Shown here in pieces: positions 42,955-52,946 of a DNA stretch of 64,000 nucleotides (position 1 is its first letter; each line of letters begins with the position of its first letter). Source of the stretch: Flammeovirgaceae bacterium (GTDB taxonomy: Bacteria > Bacteroidota > Bacteroidia > Cytophagales > Cyclobacteriaceae); assembly GCA_021298015.1 (NCBI GenBank), contig JAJTGY010000008.1, forward strand, positions 60,025 through 124,024, read 5' to 3'. The notes beneath the pieces were generated by a model. The model was given only the letters and a program-made list of their open reading frames with translations, had not been told where the DNA came from and did not search any database. The position numbers were made by a program, and so were the translations under genes.

Positions 42955-43165
42955 ATTTTTTTTAGGGTTATGAATGGATTGACTCAAATAGCTTCAGTGC
43001 ACGCACGATGACTACGAAGAGGATGCACGACCAAAAGCTTGATCACGCGGTTTGTTGTAACGGGCATGTGCTGATTCAATGTTTGAAAGGTAGGGTCCGT
43101 AGCGCCAAGCCTTGGTGATAAAAGTTACAAAACGCTCAAACAACCCGAGAATCAATCAGATTTTT
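42955..43165. other. Intergenic region, nothing recognised
   Basis: About 210 nt upstream of the DUF2892 gene and downstream of the MoxR unit. No conserved ORF, tRNA or clear hairpin is visible. It should hold the DUF2892 promoter, but I do not find a perfect TAnnTTTG on the minus strand. Confidence 0.5.
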
Positions 43166-43261
43166 TTACTCCGAAATTCGGTAGTCGCAGGTAGCAATTT
43201 CGTCTGGCAGTTCTTGGGGCAGGCCGGGCAGCTGTTCGCGGATGACAGCTACCTCGGTCAT
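43166..43261 (-). CDS. Possible 31-aa micro-protein coupled to the MoxR gene
   Basis: ATG 43261 overlaps the MoxR stop by one base (TGATG) and opens a 31-residue ORF, acidic and Pro/Leu-containing (VIREQLPGLPQELPDEIATCDYRISE). The exact start-stop coupling is suggestive. There is no family match that I recognise. Confidence 0.3.
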   Translation of the reverse strand: MTEVAVIREQLPGLPQELPDEIATCDYRISE

Positions 43262-44226
43262 CAAATCATCAGCTTATCGATAAGTTGATCAACGGTAATT
43301 CCTTCCGCCTCAGCTTTGAAATTTCTGACAATGCGATGACGAAGCACTGGCCGGGCAACCGCTTGTACGTCTTCAATATCGGGCGAATACTTGCCGTTCA
43401 GGAGAGCGTGACATTTAGCTCCCAATACCAAAAACTGGGAGGCTCGTGGGCCCGCACCCCATTCGAGGTAGTCTTTAGCAATGGACGAACCGTTTGGTCC
43501 GGGCCGCGTCTGTTGCGAGAGTTTGACCGCATATTCCACTACGTTGTCAGCCACCGGCACGCGCCTGACCAGGTGTTGATAGGCCATGATCTCATCTCCG
43601 GTGAGAATCGTATTGACCTGGGCCAGACTGTCGGTGGTTGTCTTTTTTACTATCTCGACTTCCTGTTGGTGGTTGGGATAATCCAGCTGGATATTAAACA
43701 TGAAACGATCCAGTTGAGCCTCCGGCAGGGGGTAGGTTCCTTCCTGCTCGATCGGGTTCTGCGTGGCCAGTACAAAGAATGGCCGGGGTAAGGTATACCG
43801 GTGCCCGGCAATTGTAACCGCATATTCCTGCATACTTTCGAGCAGCGCAGCCTGCGTTTTGGGTGGTGTGCGGTTAATCTCATCGGCCAATACAATGTTG
43901 GCGAAGATGGGCCCTTTGACAAATTGAAAGTTGCGTTCCTTGTCCAGCGTTTCGGCACCCACGATGTCGGATGGCATCAAGTCGGGAGTGAACTGGATTC
44001 GTTTGAACTCCAGGTGTAAGGCGGTGGCGATCGTTTGAACCAGCAGCGTCTTGGCCAGTCCGGGTACGCCAACCAGTTGCGAGTGCCCTTGACAAAAAAT
44101 CCCCGTCAGCACCTGATGCACCACCTGATCCTGACCTACGACTACTTTGCCGATTTCGCGGGTTAACTTCTTATAGGAGTCGGCAAGCGCGTCAGCGGCC
44201 TCTACATCGTTTGCAAATACCGTCAT
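43261..44226 (-). CDS. MoxR-family AAA+ ATPase
   Basis: A 321-residue ATPase with Walker A (GVPGLAKTLL), Walker B (IVLADEINRTPPKTQAALLESMQE), ATQNPIEQEGTYPLPEAQLDRF and a C-terminal lid domain (EWGAGPRASQFLVLGAKCHAL). It lies 10 nt after a SurA-like chaperone gene rather than beside DUF58 or VWA genes, so it is a second, separate MoxR of the window (the first is at the left edge). The conserved pairing with periplasmic chaperones suggests a role in envelope protein quality, which is inferred. Confidence 0.93.
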   Translation of the reverse strand: MTVFANDVEAADALADSYKKLTREIGKVVVGQDQVVHQVLTGIFCQGHSQLVGVPGLAKTLLVQTIATALHLEFKRIQFTPDLMPSDIVGAETLDKERNFQFVKGPIFANIVLADEINRTPPKTQAALLESMQEYAVTIAGHRYTLPRPFFVLATQNPIEQEGTYPLPEAQLDRFMFNIQLDYPNHQQEVEIVKKTTTDSLAQVNTILTGDEIMAYQHLVRRVPVADNVVEYAVKLSQQTRPGPNGSSIAKDYLEWGAGPRASQFLVLGAKCHALLNGKYSPDIEDVQAVARPVLRHRIVRNFKAEAEGITVDQLIDKLMI

Positions 44227-44236
44227 GTCAGGTAGG

Positions 44237-45607
44237 TTATTCTAATATGTTACAACTGTCAAACTCCGGATCGATCGTAATAAATACATCTCCGCGCGAT
44301 TTTTGAAACCACTTATCCAAAATCCGGTCCCGTTTTTCAGCAAGTGCCGCACTTTGTATCCGAGACCAATCGTCTTTCAGGTTGGCCTGATGAGGCGGGA
44401 GCTTGTTTTTGAAGTACAGGATACGGACCGCATCTTTCTGTTGCTCGGTACGGTAAGTCATCGGCTGGCAGACGGATCCCACTTTCATCGTATCAATGGC
44501 GAGATAGACCACCGGGTCAATTTCGCGCATGGAAATGCGGGTGCTCCCATCCTGATCGGTGAAGTAACCACCCAATCCTTTGGTCGCCTGATCGTCTGAA
44601 TACTCTTTGGCCGCAACGTCAAACTTAATGGAGTCTTTCACAATCTTTCTGCGCAAGCTGTCCAGGTATTGACGGGCCCGGTCAATGTCGTTGGCTGAGG
44701 GCACAGCCGAAATCAGAATATGCCGTGAATTATACTCGTTCCCTCTCCGGTCGATCAGTTGCATGATGTGAAAGCCAAATGGGGATTCAAACGGCTGCGA
44801 AATTTCACCCTCGCGCAATTTAAAGGCCATTGCTTCGAATGACGGCACCATGGCCCCGCGGCCCACATAACCCATCTCGCCTCCATTGTACTGCGCACTG
44901 GGGTCTTCCGAATACTTGCGGGCCAGGTCGTTGAAATTTTCGCCACCCAAAATGCGATTGCGCAAATCAACCAACCGCTGGCGTGCTTCCTGTTTTTGTA
45001 CTTCACTCACTTTGGCCACGCGCACAATTTGCGCCACTTCCACATCGGACGAGTAGAACGGCAGGCTGTCGGCCGGAATTTTATTAAAGAATCGTTTTAC
45101 TTCGGCCGGTGTGATGGTCAAATCCTTGGTTATTTTAGACGTCATCTCACGGGCCAGCTTCTGCTCACGAATCTGATCGCGCAATTCGATCTTGATTTCG
45201 ACCAACGTTTTTCCATACGCCTGTTCCAGTTGCTCGGGCGAGGTACCCGAGTTTTGCAGAATCATTTGCATGCGCTGATCTGTTTCCATGTCTACCTCTT
45301 CGTCCGACACGGTAACCGAGTCAATTTCAGCTTTGGCTACCAGCAGTTTGTTTACAATCAGGCGATTTAGCATGCCGCACCGGGCGTTGCCGGAAGCCGG
45401 ATTCCCCTCCGCCAGATAGTTTTGATAGGCGCCTTCGAGCTCCGACTTCAACACAATGTAGTTATCCACCTTGGCAATGATCTTGTCGATCACAAAGCCA
45501 GACGATCCGTCCGGCTGTGTCGGCTGTGCCTGAGCCAGCCAGGGGGTTAGCAACAACAGGCTACTGATTATAGATCTCAAAGTCCCTTCGCTCGGCAGCT
45601 TTTTCAT
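44237..45607 (-). CDS. surA: SurA-like periplasmic peptidyl-prolyl isomerase/chaperone
   Basis: A protein of about 456 residues from ATG 45607 (MKKLPSEGTLR); the signal peptide ends LAQAQ. A SurA N-terminal helical domain (IDKIIAKVDNYIVLKSELE) is followed by two PpiC parvulin domains (about 190-290 and 300-400): GGENFNDLARKYSEDPSAQYNGGEMGYVGRG and KEYSDDQATKGLGGYF. It chaperones outer-membrane proteins in the periplasm. The start lies 47 nt inside the upstream gene. Gene name assigned by domain layout. Confidence 0.88.
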   Translation of the reverse strand: MKKLPSEGTLRSIISSLLLLTPWLAQAQPTQPDGSSGFVIDKIIAKVDNYIVLKSELEGAYQNYLAEGNPASGNARCGMLNRLIVNKLLVAKAEIDSVTVSDEEVDMETDQRMQMILQNSGTSPEQLEQAYGKTLVEIKIELRDQIREQKLAREMTSKITKDLTITPAEVKRFFNKIPADSLPFYSSDVEVAQIVRVAKVSEVQKQEARQRLVDLRNRILGGENFNDLARKYSEDPSAQYNGGEMGYVGRGAMVPSFEAMAFKLREGEISQPFESPFGFHIMQLIDRRGNEYNSRHILISAVPSANDIDRARQYLDSLRRKIVKDSIKFDVAAKEYSDDQATKGLGGYFTDQDGSTRISMREIDPVVYLAIDTMKVGSVCQPMTYRTEQQKDAVRILYFKNKLPPHQANLKDDWSRIQSAALAEKRDRILDKWFQKSRGDVFITIDPEFDSCNILE

Positions 45608-46439
45608 ACACCTCATTTTCCAATTTACGTGCAAGTTCAACTTTTCTCTTGTTTAAAATAATGTTTTTAATGTCTTCGCGAACAAAGTCGATGGGCGATA
45701 CATTGTCGGAAATCTTGTAAGCATCGACTTTCAAAAAGTACAGGTAGTCGTCATCCTGGGTTTCAAAAAACGGATATGATCGCAAAAACTGTACCTTATT
45801 CGGGATCTCAGCCAATGGCGAATTGGCTACCAGTTTATCAAATTCAATCCAGGTGGAATCCGACAGGTGGTAGGCCGCTGAAAAACTCAGGCAGTACGAG
45901 GCCAGCTGCTTCACTTCTTTTTCTTTTTTCGAAAACATCAGGTCTTTGATGCGATTGGTGCGGGGTGCCCCTTTCGGCACTTTGATGAACGTGCCCTGTA
46001 AAATGTTTTGTTTCAATACGAAGTTGTCCTGATGTTCGCGGTAATAGTTTTCAATCTCCGTATCAGTAATACTGTCGTTCAAATGCTGTCGGATGTAATA
46101 ATTCTGATACTCATAGCCAATCAGGCTATACCGGTAGTCCAATACTTTGCGCTCTACCTCAGCTTCGTTAATGTCAATGGTGCGCATGGCTTCCTGAATT
46201 AACACCTGCTTTCGGATCCAGTTGTTGACGTAGGCAGCCACGCGGGCTGCGCTGTCGGCCGGAGATGAGCCGGTAGTTACGATGCCCTCCAATTCATCGA
46301 GGTACAAGATGACATCGTTCACCCGGGCGACCGCTTTGCGCACCGGTTCGGCCGGTTCGTTCTCTTTTCTCACCCGAATGAGGTCGCATCCGGCCACCAG
46401 GGCGCAGAAGGAGAGGAAAAAGAGTGCGTTCGTTGTCAT
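45561..46439 (-). CDS. PpiC/SurA N-terminal-like lipoprotein
   Basis: A 292-residue lipoprotein (lipobox ALVAGC, Cys18). It has a SurA-type helical N-domain (VARVNDVILYLDELEGIV) but no recognisable parvulin catalytic core, so it is probably a chaperone without isomerase activity. It is the middle gene of three related chaperone genes and overlaps both neighbours (4 nt upstream, 47 nt downstream). Confidence 0.8.
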   Translation of the reverse strand: MTTNALFFLSFCALVAGCDLIRVRKENEPAEPVRKAVARVNDVILYLDELEGIVTTGSSPADSAARVAAYVNNWIRKQVLIQEAMRTIDINEAEVERKVLDYRYSLIGYEYQNYYIRQHLNDSITDTEIENYYREHQDNFVLKQNILQGTFIKVPKGAPRTNRIKDLMFSKKEKEVKQLASYCLSFSAAYHLSDSTWIEFDKLVANSPLAEIPNKVQFLRSYPFFETQDDDYLYFLKVDAYKISDNVSPIDFVREDIKNIILNKRKVELARKLENEVYEKAAERRDFEIYNQ

Positions 46440-48385
46440 TTGCCGGCAGGAGAGGAACGAACTAATGTCTTGAGAACGGATTTTTTCACTTTCTTATTGA
46501 CTTTCACGGGATATTTGTTTCTAAGCCTGGCGACCCATTGCGTCTCCAGTTCGGTTTGATAGTCGGAAATCACGCGGGCGCGGGCCTCGGGAAAAGTCTG
46601 TGTGCCGGGCGGAATCAGCCGGATGATTTCAACCAGATAATGATTGTTGTCGATTTGGGTTTGCTGCATTCCTACTACCCACGTAATTCGATCAACGGCT
46701 TTGTTTTCGCCTTTTTCAAAAATGCGGGGGCCTATCACCTGCCGCAATTTTTTCAAATCGGCTTGCCGCAAGGTATCGCCTTGCATCACTTTCTGACGGA
46801 TTTGGTCAACCACCGTTTGTTCGCTGGCTACGAGCAGGCGGGCCTCCACGCGATCGCTCGCCTGATATTTATCGGTGTGTGCGGCATAGTAAGCCGCCTG
46901 CCCGGTTGAATCGTCCGAGGCTTTCTTCCAGACTTCGCGCTCCATAATTTCAAACAGCATCATGCCTTCGCGATATTCGGTGAGCAGAAATCCGAAATCC
47001 GGATTCTTGGCCAGCAAGTCTTTTTCTTCGGCCTCTTCAATCGATTCACTGACAAAATTAGAATAGTGATTCTCCATGCAGGCTGCGGGTGAAAGCCCGG
47101 AAGGAGCCTGGTTATGCATCACATACCGTATCGCCTGATCCACCGTGAAGCTTCCGGTCGTTAATGAAAAAAGTATTTGCGACCGGAAATCAACGGGCCC
47201 TGTGTAGGCCCATTTACCTTTTACAACATTGGAATCGGCCAACGCCAAAAATCGTGCTTTGTTGTCGGCATTTTCCGCGAAGCCGTACTGCGCGCGTTGG
47301 CGCTGGCGTATGGCACGCTGAGCCGTGCTGAATCGTTCATCCCGGCTGATTCTTTTTTTCAACGAAGCTTCGAGTTCGCTGTAGGGTGGCACGGGGATCT
47401 TCCGTTCCAGCCGGATAATGTGCCAGCCGATTCCGGATTCAAATACATCGGACAACTGACCGGGATTGCCGAGGCTAAACGCGCGGGATTCAAACTCCGG
47501 AACGGAAGCCAGCGCACCCACACCAAAGGGGCGCAGCTTGCCACCCGAGTCGCGCGTGTTCGTATCTTCCGAAAACTCTTTGCACACATCCTCCCATGCC
47601 CGTCCACCTCTGAGTTGGTCGTAGGCTTCGAGCGCCCGGTTGCGAACCGCGGCATCGGGCGAGCCACCTTTTCGCAGTAAAATGTGCGATACTTCAACTT
47701 CCCCGGGCGACCGCTGTTTTTCGAATACTTTGATAATATGATAGCCAAACCGTGTTCTGACGATTTCCGACACCTGGCCCGGTTCCGTCAGGTAGGCCCG
47801 TTGTTCGAACGGGTAAACCATTTGCAATGCCGTGAAGAACCCCAGGTTCCCGTCATTTTGTTGCGCGCTTGGGTCCTGTGAGTTTTCGCGGGCCAGTTTC
47901 CCAAAATCTTCTCCGGCCAGTACTCGTTTACGTAAGGTCGCAATTTTTTCGAATGCAGCCAGCGTGTCCGCTGGGGGAGCATCTGGCTTTACACTGATCA
48001 GCAAATGGGCAGCCCGGAGTTCGTATTGCAGTCGTTCATACGTTTCGCGGCTGAGTTGATCAAGTAAATCGGGCTCGTTGCGGTAAGGCCGTTTCAATTC
48101 CTCGCGGTATTGTTTGAATTCCCTTACAAACTTGGTCGTAGTATCAATGCCTTGGGCCCTTGCCTCGGCTACCTTTAATTTAAAGTTGACGAGCAGATTG
48201 AGGTATTCGTTGACCTTCGCCTCGGTGTAGTCTTGCGTCTTTGGATGATTTTTGCGGTATAGATGGATAAACTCCTCGGCCGTAACACCTTTTTGATTTG
48301 CGGTGAACAGCACCGGCTGAGTCTGTGCCAGAGACCCACAACCGAGCAAAACAAGAATCAGCGTACTCCAGCCGTATCGATACAT
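46436..48385 (-). CDS. Periplasmic peptidyl-prolyl isomerase with tandem PpiC domains
   Basis: A 649-residue protein with a signal peptide (LILVLLGCGSLAQ). Two parvulin domains lie at about 120-220 and 230-330: AGEDFGKLARENSQDPSAQQNDGNLGFF with FGYHIIKV, and RAWEDVCKEFSEDTNTRDSGGKLRPFG with GWHIIRLE. A long helical C-terminal part follows. It is the first gene of the chaperone operon and probably folds outer-membrane or T9SS clients. Confidence 0.87.
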   Translation of the reverse strand: MYRYGWSTLILVLLGCGSLAQTQPVLFTANQKGVTAEEFIHLYRKNHPKTQDYTEAKVNEYLNLLVNFKLKVAEARAQGIDTTTKFVREFKQYREELKRPYRNEPDLLDQLSRETYERLQYELRAAHLLISVKPDAPPADTLAAFEKIATLRKRVLAGEDFGKLARENSQDPSAQQNDGNLGFFTALQMVYPFEQRAYLTEPGQVSEIVRTRFGYHIIKVFEKQRSPGEVEVSHILLRKGGSPDAAVRNRALEAYDQLRGGRAWEDVCKEFSEDTNTRDSGGKLRPFGVGALASVPEFESRAFSLGNPGQLSDVFESGIGWHIIRLERKIPVPPYSELEASLKKRISRDERFSTAQRAIRQRQRAQYGFAENADNKARFLALADSNVVKGKWAYTGPVDFRSQILFSLTTGSFTVDQAIRYVMHNQAPSGLSPAACMENHYSNFVSESIEEAEEKDLLAKNPDFGFLLTEYREGMMLFEIMEREVWKKASDDSTGQAAYYAAHTDKYQASDRVEARLLVASEQTVVDQIRQKVMQGDTLRQADLKKLRQVIGPRIFEKGENKAVDRITWVVGMQQTQIDNNHYLVEIIRLIPPGTQTFPEARARVISDYQTELETQWVARLRNKYPVKVNKKVKKSVLKTLVRSSPAGK

Positions 48386-48405
48386 AGGAAAAAAAAACAG
48401 GGCTA

Positions 48406-48434
48406 CAAAAATACGGCTTTTTCGGCCAATCCAA
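48406..48434 (-). promoter_or_regulatory. Promoter of the PPIase-MoxR operon
   Basis: On the minus strand TTG (48434-48432), an 18-nt spacer and a perfect TATTTTTG (48413-48406) lie 20 nt before ATG 48385. Confidence 0.75.
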
Positions 48435-48473
48435 GTACCTGAAAACCAGCGAGTAGGGGATTTGGCCTTGGGT

Positions 48474-48884
48474 TTATACTTTCTTGGTTAAACGGCAAAC
48501 GGTGCTACCGTCACGGTTAAGATACTCAACTTCGTCCATAATCGACTTAACCAGGCGAATGCCGAGCCCCCCTTTTCGTTTTTGATGGATCAGGTTGTCC
48601 AGATCGGGCGTTTGGAACTGGTTGATGTCGAAAACATTCCCTTTATCAATTATTTCAAAAATGATGTGCTGCCGGTCGCCCCGCGTGATGCGAATACCGA
48701 GCGAATCATCGGGGTTACAGTGGTGCGCATGAATCATCAGGTTAGAGCACATCTCGTCAAGCGCAAGAACGATCTCGCCCGTGGTGATCTCGTTAATACC
48801 CTCCTGATCCAGCGCCTTTCGAACAAAGTCGCGGATACCCTTCAGGTTATGGAGACTGCACCCGGTGTTAAACTGATAGCTCAT
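48474..48884 (-). CDS. RsbW/SpoIIAB-like serine kinase anti-sigma factor
   Basis: A 136-residue GHKL ATPase from ATG 48884. N box LALDEMCSNLMIHAHH, G1-like IIDKGNVFD and G2 KGGLGIRLVKSIMDEVEY are visible. In partner switching such a kinase phosphorylates the STAS protein and binds a target, often a sigma factor. It overlaps the STAS gene by 17 nt. Confidence 0.85.
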   Translation of the reverse strand: MSYQFNTGCSLHNLKGIRDFVRKALDQEGINEITTGEIVLALDEMCSNLMIHAHHCNPDDSLGIRITRGDRQHIIFEIIDKGNVFDINQFQTPDLDNLIHQKRKGGLGIRLVKSIMDEVEYLNRDGSTVCRLTKKV

Positions 48885-49218
48885 CCGCAAGCTGCTTGGC
48901 TTCACCCTTGGTCTGCCGGATATTCAGAAGGTCGGCCAATCCCAGAATCGAGAAGGTATTGGCAACACGCTCCTGCATACCGAACAAGACCATTTGTATT
49001 TTCTTTTCTTTAAACTCATCGATATAGGACATAAACACGCCCAAACCGGCCGAGGAGATGTACTCCAGGGCATGGCAATCAATCAATATCTTCCGATGGC
49101 CTTCGCCCACACTTTTGGCGATTGTCAGGTCTAGCTCGATCGAAGAGCTGGCATCAATTTCACCGATGACATGGATGATGTCGGCTCCCTCTTCCTGTAG
49201 TCGTCTAATGTGGACCAT
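48868..49218 (-). CDS. STAS-domain anti-anti-sigma factor (SpoIIAA/RsbV type)
   Basis: A 116-residue STAS protein. The phosphorylatable Ser is in the ALEYISSAGLGVFM motif. It should be phosphorylated by the RsbW-like kinase and dephosphorylated by the SpoIIE-type phosphatase encoded 5 nt upstream. All three form one tight operon. Confidence 0.9.
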   Translation of the reverse strand: MVHIRRLQEEGADIIHVIGEIDASSSIELDLTIAKSVGEGHRKILIDCHALEYISSAGLGVFMSYIDEFKEKKIQMVLFGMQERVANTFSILGLADLLNIRQTKGEAKQLADELSV

Positions 49219-49223
49219 ATAGT

Positions 49224-51362
49224 TTATACGCTTTTGAGTTCGTTTAGTTCATGATGTCCGTCCGTTTCCCCGGCTGGTTCCAGTTCCAGTACCGGTTCGG
49301 GTTGCTTGAATTTCAGAATCATCATGGTGTAATCGTCATTGAGCTCTTCACCGGAAAACTCATACAAACGCCTGATGAGATGATCCTGTATTTCGCGGGG
49401 AGATTTCTCTGTTACTTCCATTAGTGCCTGTTGCAGGCGCTCCATCGAATACTCCTCGCCTTTGTTGTTTTTTGCCTCGGTAATGCCATCGGTGTACAGC
49501 ACCATCACATCACCCGGGTGGTAGGCCAGCACATTGGACTCCACCATCCGGCAATAGTCACGGCTGCGCACCATACCCAGGGCGCTTCCCTTATCTTTTA
49601 AGAAGTTTGACTGCTTATCCGCCTTCCAGAAAAACAGGACGGGGCAGTGCCCGGCCCGCGCATAATGAATTTGTTTTTCGCGGGTATTAATCAAAAAGTA
49701 AATGGCAGAAATGAACGAGCCACGCTCCAGGCAAAACACCAGGGCCTGGTTGGCGCGAACCAAAAAATCTTCTGGCGAAAGCCCCTGCTGGGCCAGGCTG
49801 TGGAAAATGCCCTTCATTTGCGACATGTGGAAGGCGGCCGTGGTGCCTTTACCCGACACGTCTGCAATGATCAGGGCGACTTCATGGTCGCTTACGCGTA
49901 TGGTATCGTAGTAATCGCCACCCACCTCATCGGCCGACTCGCTGAAGGCGGCTACTTCAAAGTCTTTGTCCTGCTCTAGCTTTTGCGGCAGCAAACTCTT
50001 CTGCACCGTCTTGGCGATTTTCAATTCTTCTTTGTAGCGTTCATTCTGGAATGCTTCCTCCATTAACCGGAAATTCTCAATCGAGATACCCGCCTGGTTG
50101 GCGAACGTGGCCGTGATGCGCGTCATTTCTCTATTAAACGCATCCGGCAATTCCTTGAGCAGGGCGAGGGTGCCGATGGTTTCGCCTTTCACCACAATCG
50201 GGTTCGTTAAGATGGACCGAAAACGTGCGCCTTTCATGGTAGCCAGGTGTTTCGACAGGTTGGTGGTCTTATCGGTTCCCTGGTCGAGAACACCCTTGAT
50301 GTTGTGTGTCCGGATGTGGTCCTGAATTCTGCGCGCTTCTGCTTCGGTGATTTTGTAGGTGTACAACTGTGCGTTGCCCCGCGCACCCCGGATTTCAAGC
50401 CAGGCAGCATCGGCATAGGCCGACCCGACTGAACTCTCTAACAGAATATTGTAAACACTCTCTTCGTTTTGCTCCGTTTGTATCGACTGGCTGATGCGCT
50501 GGAAGTTTACCACTTCTTCGAGCTTTTCTTCAAACACAGAAGAGGTGGGCAGATTAAACAAAATAACGAGGAACGAGAACGAACTGTAGATGACCACAAA
50601 GCCAAACAAGGCCATATTGAAAATACGGGAACCAAAGTCGATGAACAGCCTCGACTGCTGACTCAGATTTTCAGAGTACGTCATTACGGTGTAAATGAAG
50701 TACGACAAGTAGAAGAAGGCCAGCACCAGCAGCAACAGGGAAGTCCACTTTTGCTTAAAGTTCAGGTAGGCCACCCATTTCGTGTTGGCCGAGAGGACCA
50801 GGGCGAGCAAGCCGACCATTACCTGTATGGACGTGACCGTGCCCGGTGCCAGGGTCATGTTGATGCTGTCATAAATCAACACGAAGAACATGGATAACTC
50901 AAACACCGACCACAACCGAATCAACCACTTCGATTTTTGATACAGGATGAGTCGTTTCCAGGCGGTGTAAGCAGCCAGCAGGAAACTGATGAACAAAGCG
51001 AGATTAACCTGGTAGAGAAAATCGGCAAACAAGACATTCGACAGCAGTTTGTCGCTGCCCACCAGCGACAACACCAGGCGAAGGGAAAGGGACAGCACCG
51101 TGGCAACCAAACCGGTGGCAAATACTTTCCACAGCAAGTCGGTGAAATTCAGCGCATCGTCTCTTTCTATGCGGTAGCGATAGTAAAAGAAGATGCACAT
51201 GATGTAGAGGTCCAGCATCACGCGCGGCAACCATACGGGCACATCGGGGTCAAGCCCCTTGATGTCGCTAAAGACTACCGTGATGTCCGAAAACACCAAT
51301 ATGAGCCACGCTACAATTGAGCCCAGGAAGGAAAGACGAACAATGGCCTTGTTTCGGAGCAT
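49224..51362 (-). CDS. Membrane-bound SpoIIE/RsbU-type PP2C phosphatase with GAF domain
   Basis: A 712-residue protein. About the first 270 residues form several transmembrane helices; a GAF-like sensor domain (about 285-430: ESSVGSAYADAAWLEI, GTLALLKELPDAFNREM) and a coiled linker (LKIAKTVQKSLLPQKL) lead to the PP2C phosphatase domain (about 470-690) with the Asp motifs ADEVGGDYYD, ALIIADVSGKGTTAAF and VMVLYTDGITEAKNNKGEEY. It senses an unknown signal at the membrane or cytosol and activates the STAS protein. Confidence 0.92.
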   Translation of the reverse strand: MLRNKAIVRLSFLGSIVAWLILVFSDITVVFSDIKGLDPDVPVWLPRVMLDLYIMCIFFYYRYRIERDDALNFTDLLWKVFATGLVATVLSLSLRLVLSLVGSDKLLSNVLFADFLYQVNLALFISFLLAAYTAWKRLILYQKSKWLIRLWSVFELSMFFVLIYDSINMTLAPGTVTSIQVMVGLLALVLSANTKWVAYLNFKQKWTSLLLLVLAFFYLSYFIYTVMTYSENLSQQSRLFIDFGSRIFNMALFGFVVIYSSFSFLVILFNLPTSSVFEEKLEEVVNFQRISQSIQTEQNEESVYNILLESSVGSAYADAAWLEIRGARGNAQLYTYKITEAEARRIQDHIRTHNIKGVLDQGTDKTTNLSKHLATMKGARFRSILTNPIVVKGETIGTLALLKELPDAFNREMTRITATFANQAGISIENFRLMEEAFQNERYKEELKIAKTVQKSLLPQKLEQDKDFEVAAFSESADEVGGDYYDTIRVSDHEVALIIADVSGKGTTAAFHMSQMKGIFHSLAQQGLSPEDFLVRANQALVFCLERGSFISAIYFLINTREKQIHYARAGHCPVLFFWKADKQSNFLKDKGSALGMVRSRDYCRMVESNVLAYHPGDVMVLYTDGITEAKNNKGEEYSMERLQQALMEVTEKSPREIQDHLIRRLYEFSGEELNDDYTMMILKFKQPEPVLELEPAGETDGHHELNELKSV

Positions 51363-51438
51363 AAAACCTCTTGGCGCGGGGGCGCCTGCACAATATTACT
51401 TCGATTTTATGACTTTAAACGGCAAAAAGCGGCTGCCG

Positions 51439-52911
51439 TTACTTGCGGCTGTAGTTGGGCGCTTCGCGGGTGATCATGACGTCATGCGGATGGCTCTCGG
51501 TAACACCCGCGGCCGTGATTTTCACGAACCGGGCCGTCTTGAGTTTGGCGATGTTTCGTGCCCCGCAGTAGCCCATGCCGGCACGAAGACCACCCACCAT
51601 CTGGTACAGTACTTCGGATACCAGACCTTTGAAGGGAACCCGGCCGGATATGCCTTCCGGCACCAGCTTTTTCACATCATCTTCCACGTCCTGGAAGTAC
51701 CGGTCTTTTGATCCGCTCTCCATGGCCTCCAATGAGCCCATGCCCCGGTACGACTTAAACTTACGGCCCTCATAAATAATCACTTCACCAGGCGCTTCCT
51801 CCGTGCCAGCCAGCATCGAACCAATCATCACACTATCAGCGCCTGCAGCCATCGCTTTCACCATATCGCCTGAAAAGCGTATGCCACCATCGGCAATTAC
51901 TTTTACATCGGAACCTTTCAATGCACGAGCCGCTTCATACACAGCCGACAATTGGGGCAACCCGACACCAGCAACGACACGTGTGGTGCAAATGCTTCCC
52001 GGTCCTACGCCCACCTTCACAGCATCGGCACCCGCCTTGGCCAGTGCTTTGGCGGCTTCACTGGTGGCAATGTTGCCCACTACCAAATCAAGCGAAGGGA
52101 ATTTGCGCTTCACTTTGGCTGCCGCCTGCATTACCCCTTTGGAGTGACCATGAGCCGTGTCAATGCTGATGACGTCAACCCCTGCGGCCCGCAGCGCCTC
52201 GATGCGCTCCAGTATATCCGGTGTTACACCCACTGCGGCACCCACGCGAAGGCGGCCATATTCATCCTGGCAGGCATTCGGTTTATTTTTCTTTTTTTGA
52301 ATGTCGCGGAAGGTGATCAGCCCGGTGAGTTTCCCTTTCTTATTTACGATGGGAAGCTTCTCAATCTTGTGTTTCTTCAAAATGGTTTCCGCTTTCTCCA
52401 GCGTGATACCTTCGGGAGCGGTAATCAGGTTATCGCGCGTCATGATGGAGGCCACCGGCACGGAAAGATCTTTTTGAAATCGTAAGTCGCGGTTGGTAAT
52501 GATGCCTAAAAGTTTTCCGTTGGCTTCCACCACCGGAATACCACCAATGCGAAACTCGCGCATGATGGCTTCCGCATCGCGCACGGTGGAGTTCACGCTG
52601 AGTGTTACCGGATCCAGAATCAACCCGCTTTGCGAGCGCTTGACTTTTCGCACCTGAGCGGCCTGTGCGTCAATCGGCATGTTTTTGTGAATGAAGCCAA
52701 GGCCTCCTTCCAATGCCATGCTGATGGCCAGTTCGCCCTCGGTCACGGTATCCATGGCTGCCGAAATAATCGGAATATTCAGTTTAATCCGGGGCGTGAG
52801 GAATGACGTGGTGTCGGTTTCGCGCGGCAACACATCGCTGTAGGCCGGCACCAGCAGCACATCATCGTAGGTCAGCGCTTCGAAAAGGAATTTGGAAGAG
52901 GGTAGGGCCAT
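51439..52911 (-). CDS. guaB: Inosine-5'-monophosphate dehydrogenase
   Basis: Oxidises IMP to XMP, the committed step to GMP. ATG 52911 ([20 protein letters not shown]) is chosen because the promoter at 52947-52976 would leave almost no leader for ATG 52935, and relatives begin here; the longer form adds eight residues. The catalytic Cys is in [15 protein letters not shown], the NAD/IMP loop in [12 protein letters not shown] and the flap in [11 protein letters not shown]. Tandem CBS domains interrupt the barrel (about 100-215). The length is about 490. Confidence 0.95.
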   Translation of the reverse strand: MALPSSKFLFEALTYDDVLLVPAYSDVLPRETDTTSFLTPRIKLNIPIISAAMDTVTEGELAISMALEGGLGFIHKNMPIDAQAAQVRKVKRSQSGLILDPVTLSVNSTVRDAEAIMREFRIGGIPVVEANGKLLGIITNRDLRFQKDLSVPVASIMTRDNLITAPEGITLEKAETILKKHKIEKLPIVNKKGKLTGLITFRDIQKKKNKPNACQDEYGRLRVGAAVGVTPDILERIEALRAAGVDVISIDTAHGHSKGVMQAAAKVKRKFPSLDLVVGNIATSEAAKALAKAGADAVKVGVGPGSICTTRVVAGVGLPQLSAVYEAARALKGSDVKVIADGGIRFSGDMVKAMAAGADSVMIGSMLAGTEEAPGEVIIYEGRKFKSYRGMGSLEAMESGSKDRYFQDVEDDVKKLVPEGISGRVPFKGLVSEVLYQMVGGLRAGMGYCGARNIAKLKTARFVKITAAGVTESHPHDVMITREAPNYSRK

Positions 52912-52946
52912 GGCAAATACGAGTTTAGGATTCATTATTTGCCGGG

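Noticed and set aside
51418..51440. Inverted repeat AACGGCA/TGCCGTT at the guaB stop as a terminator
   Set aside because: It overlaps the stop codon and no U run follows on the minus strand. It may be chance or a weak structure.
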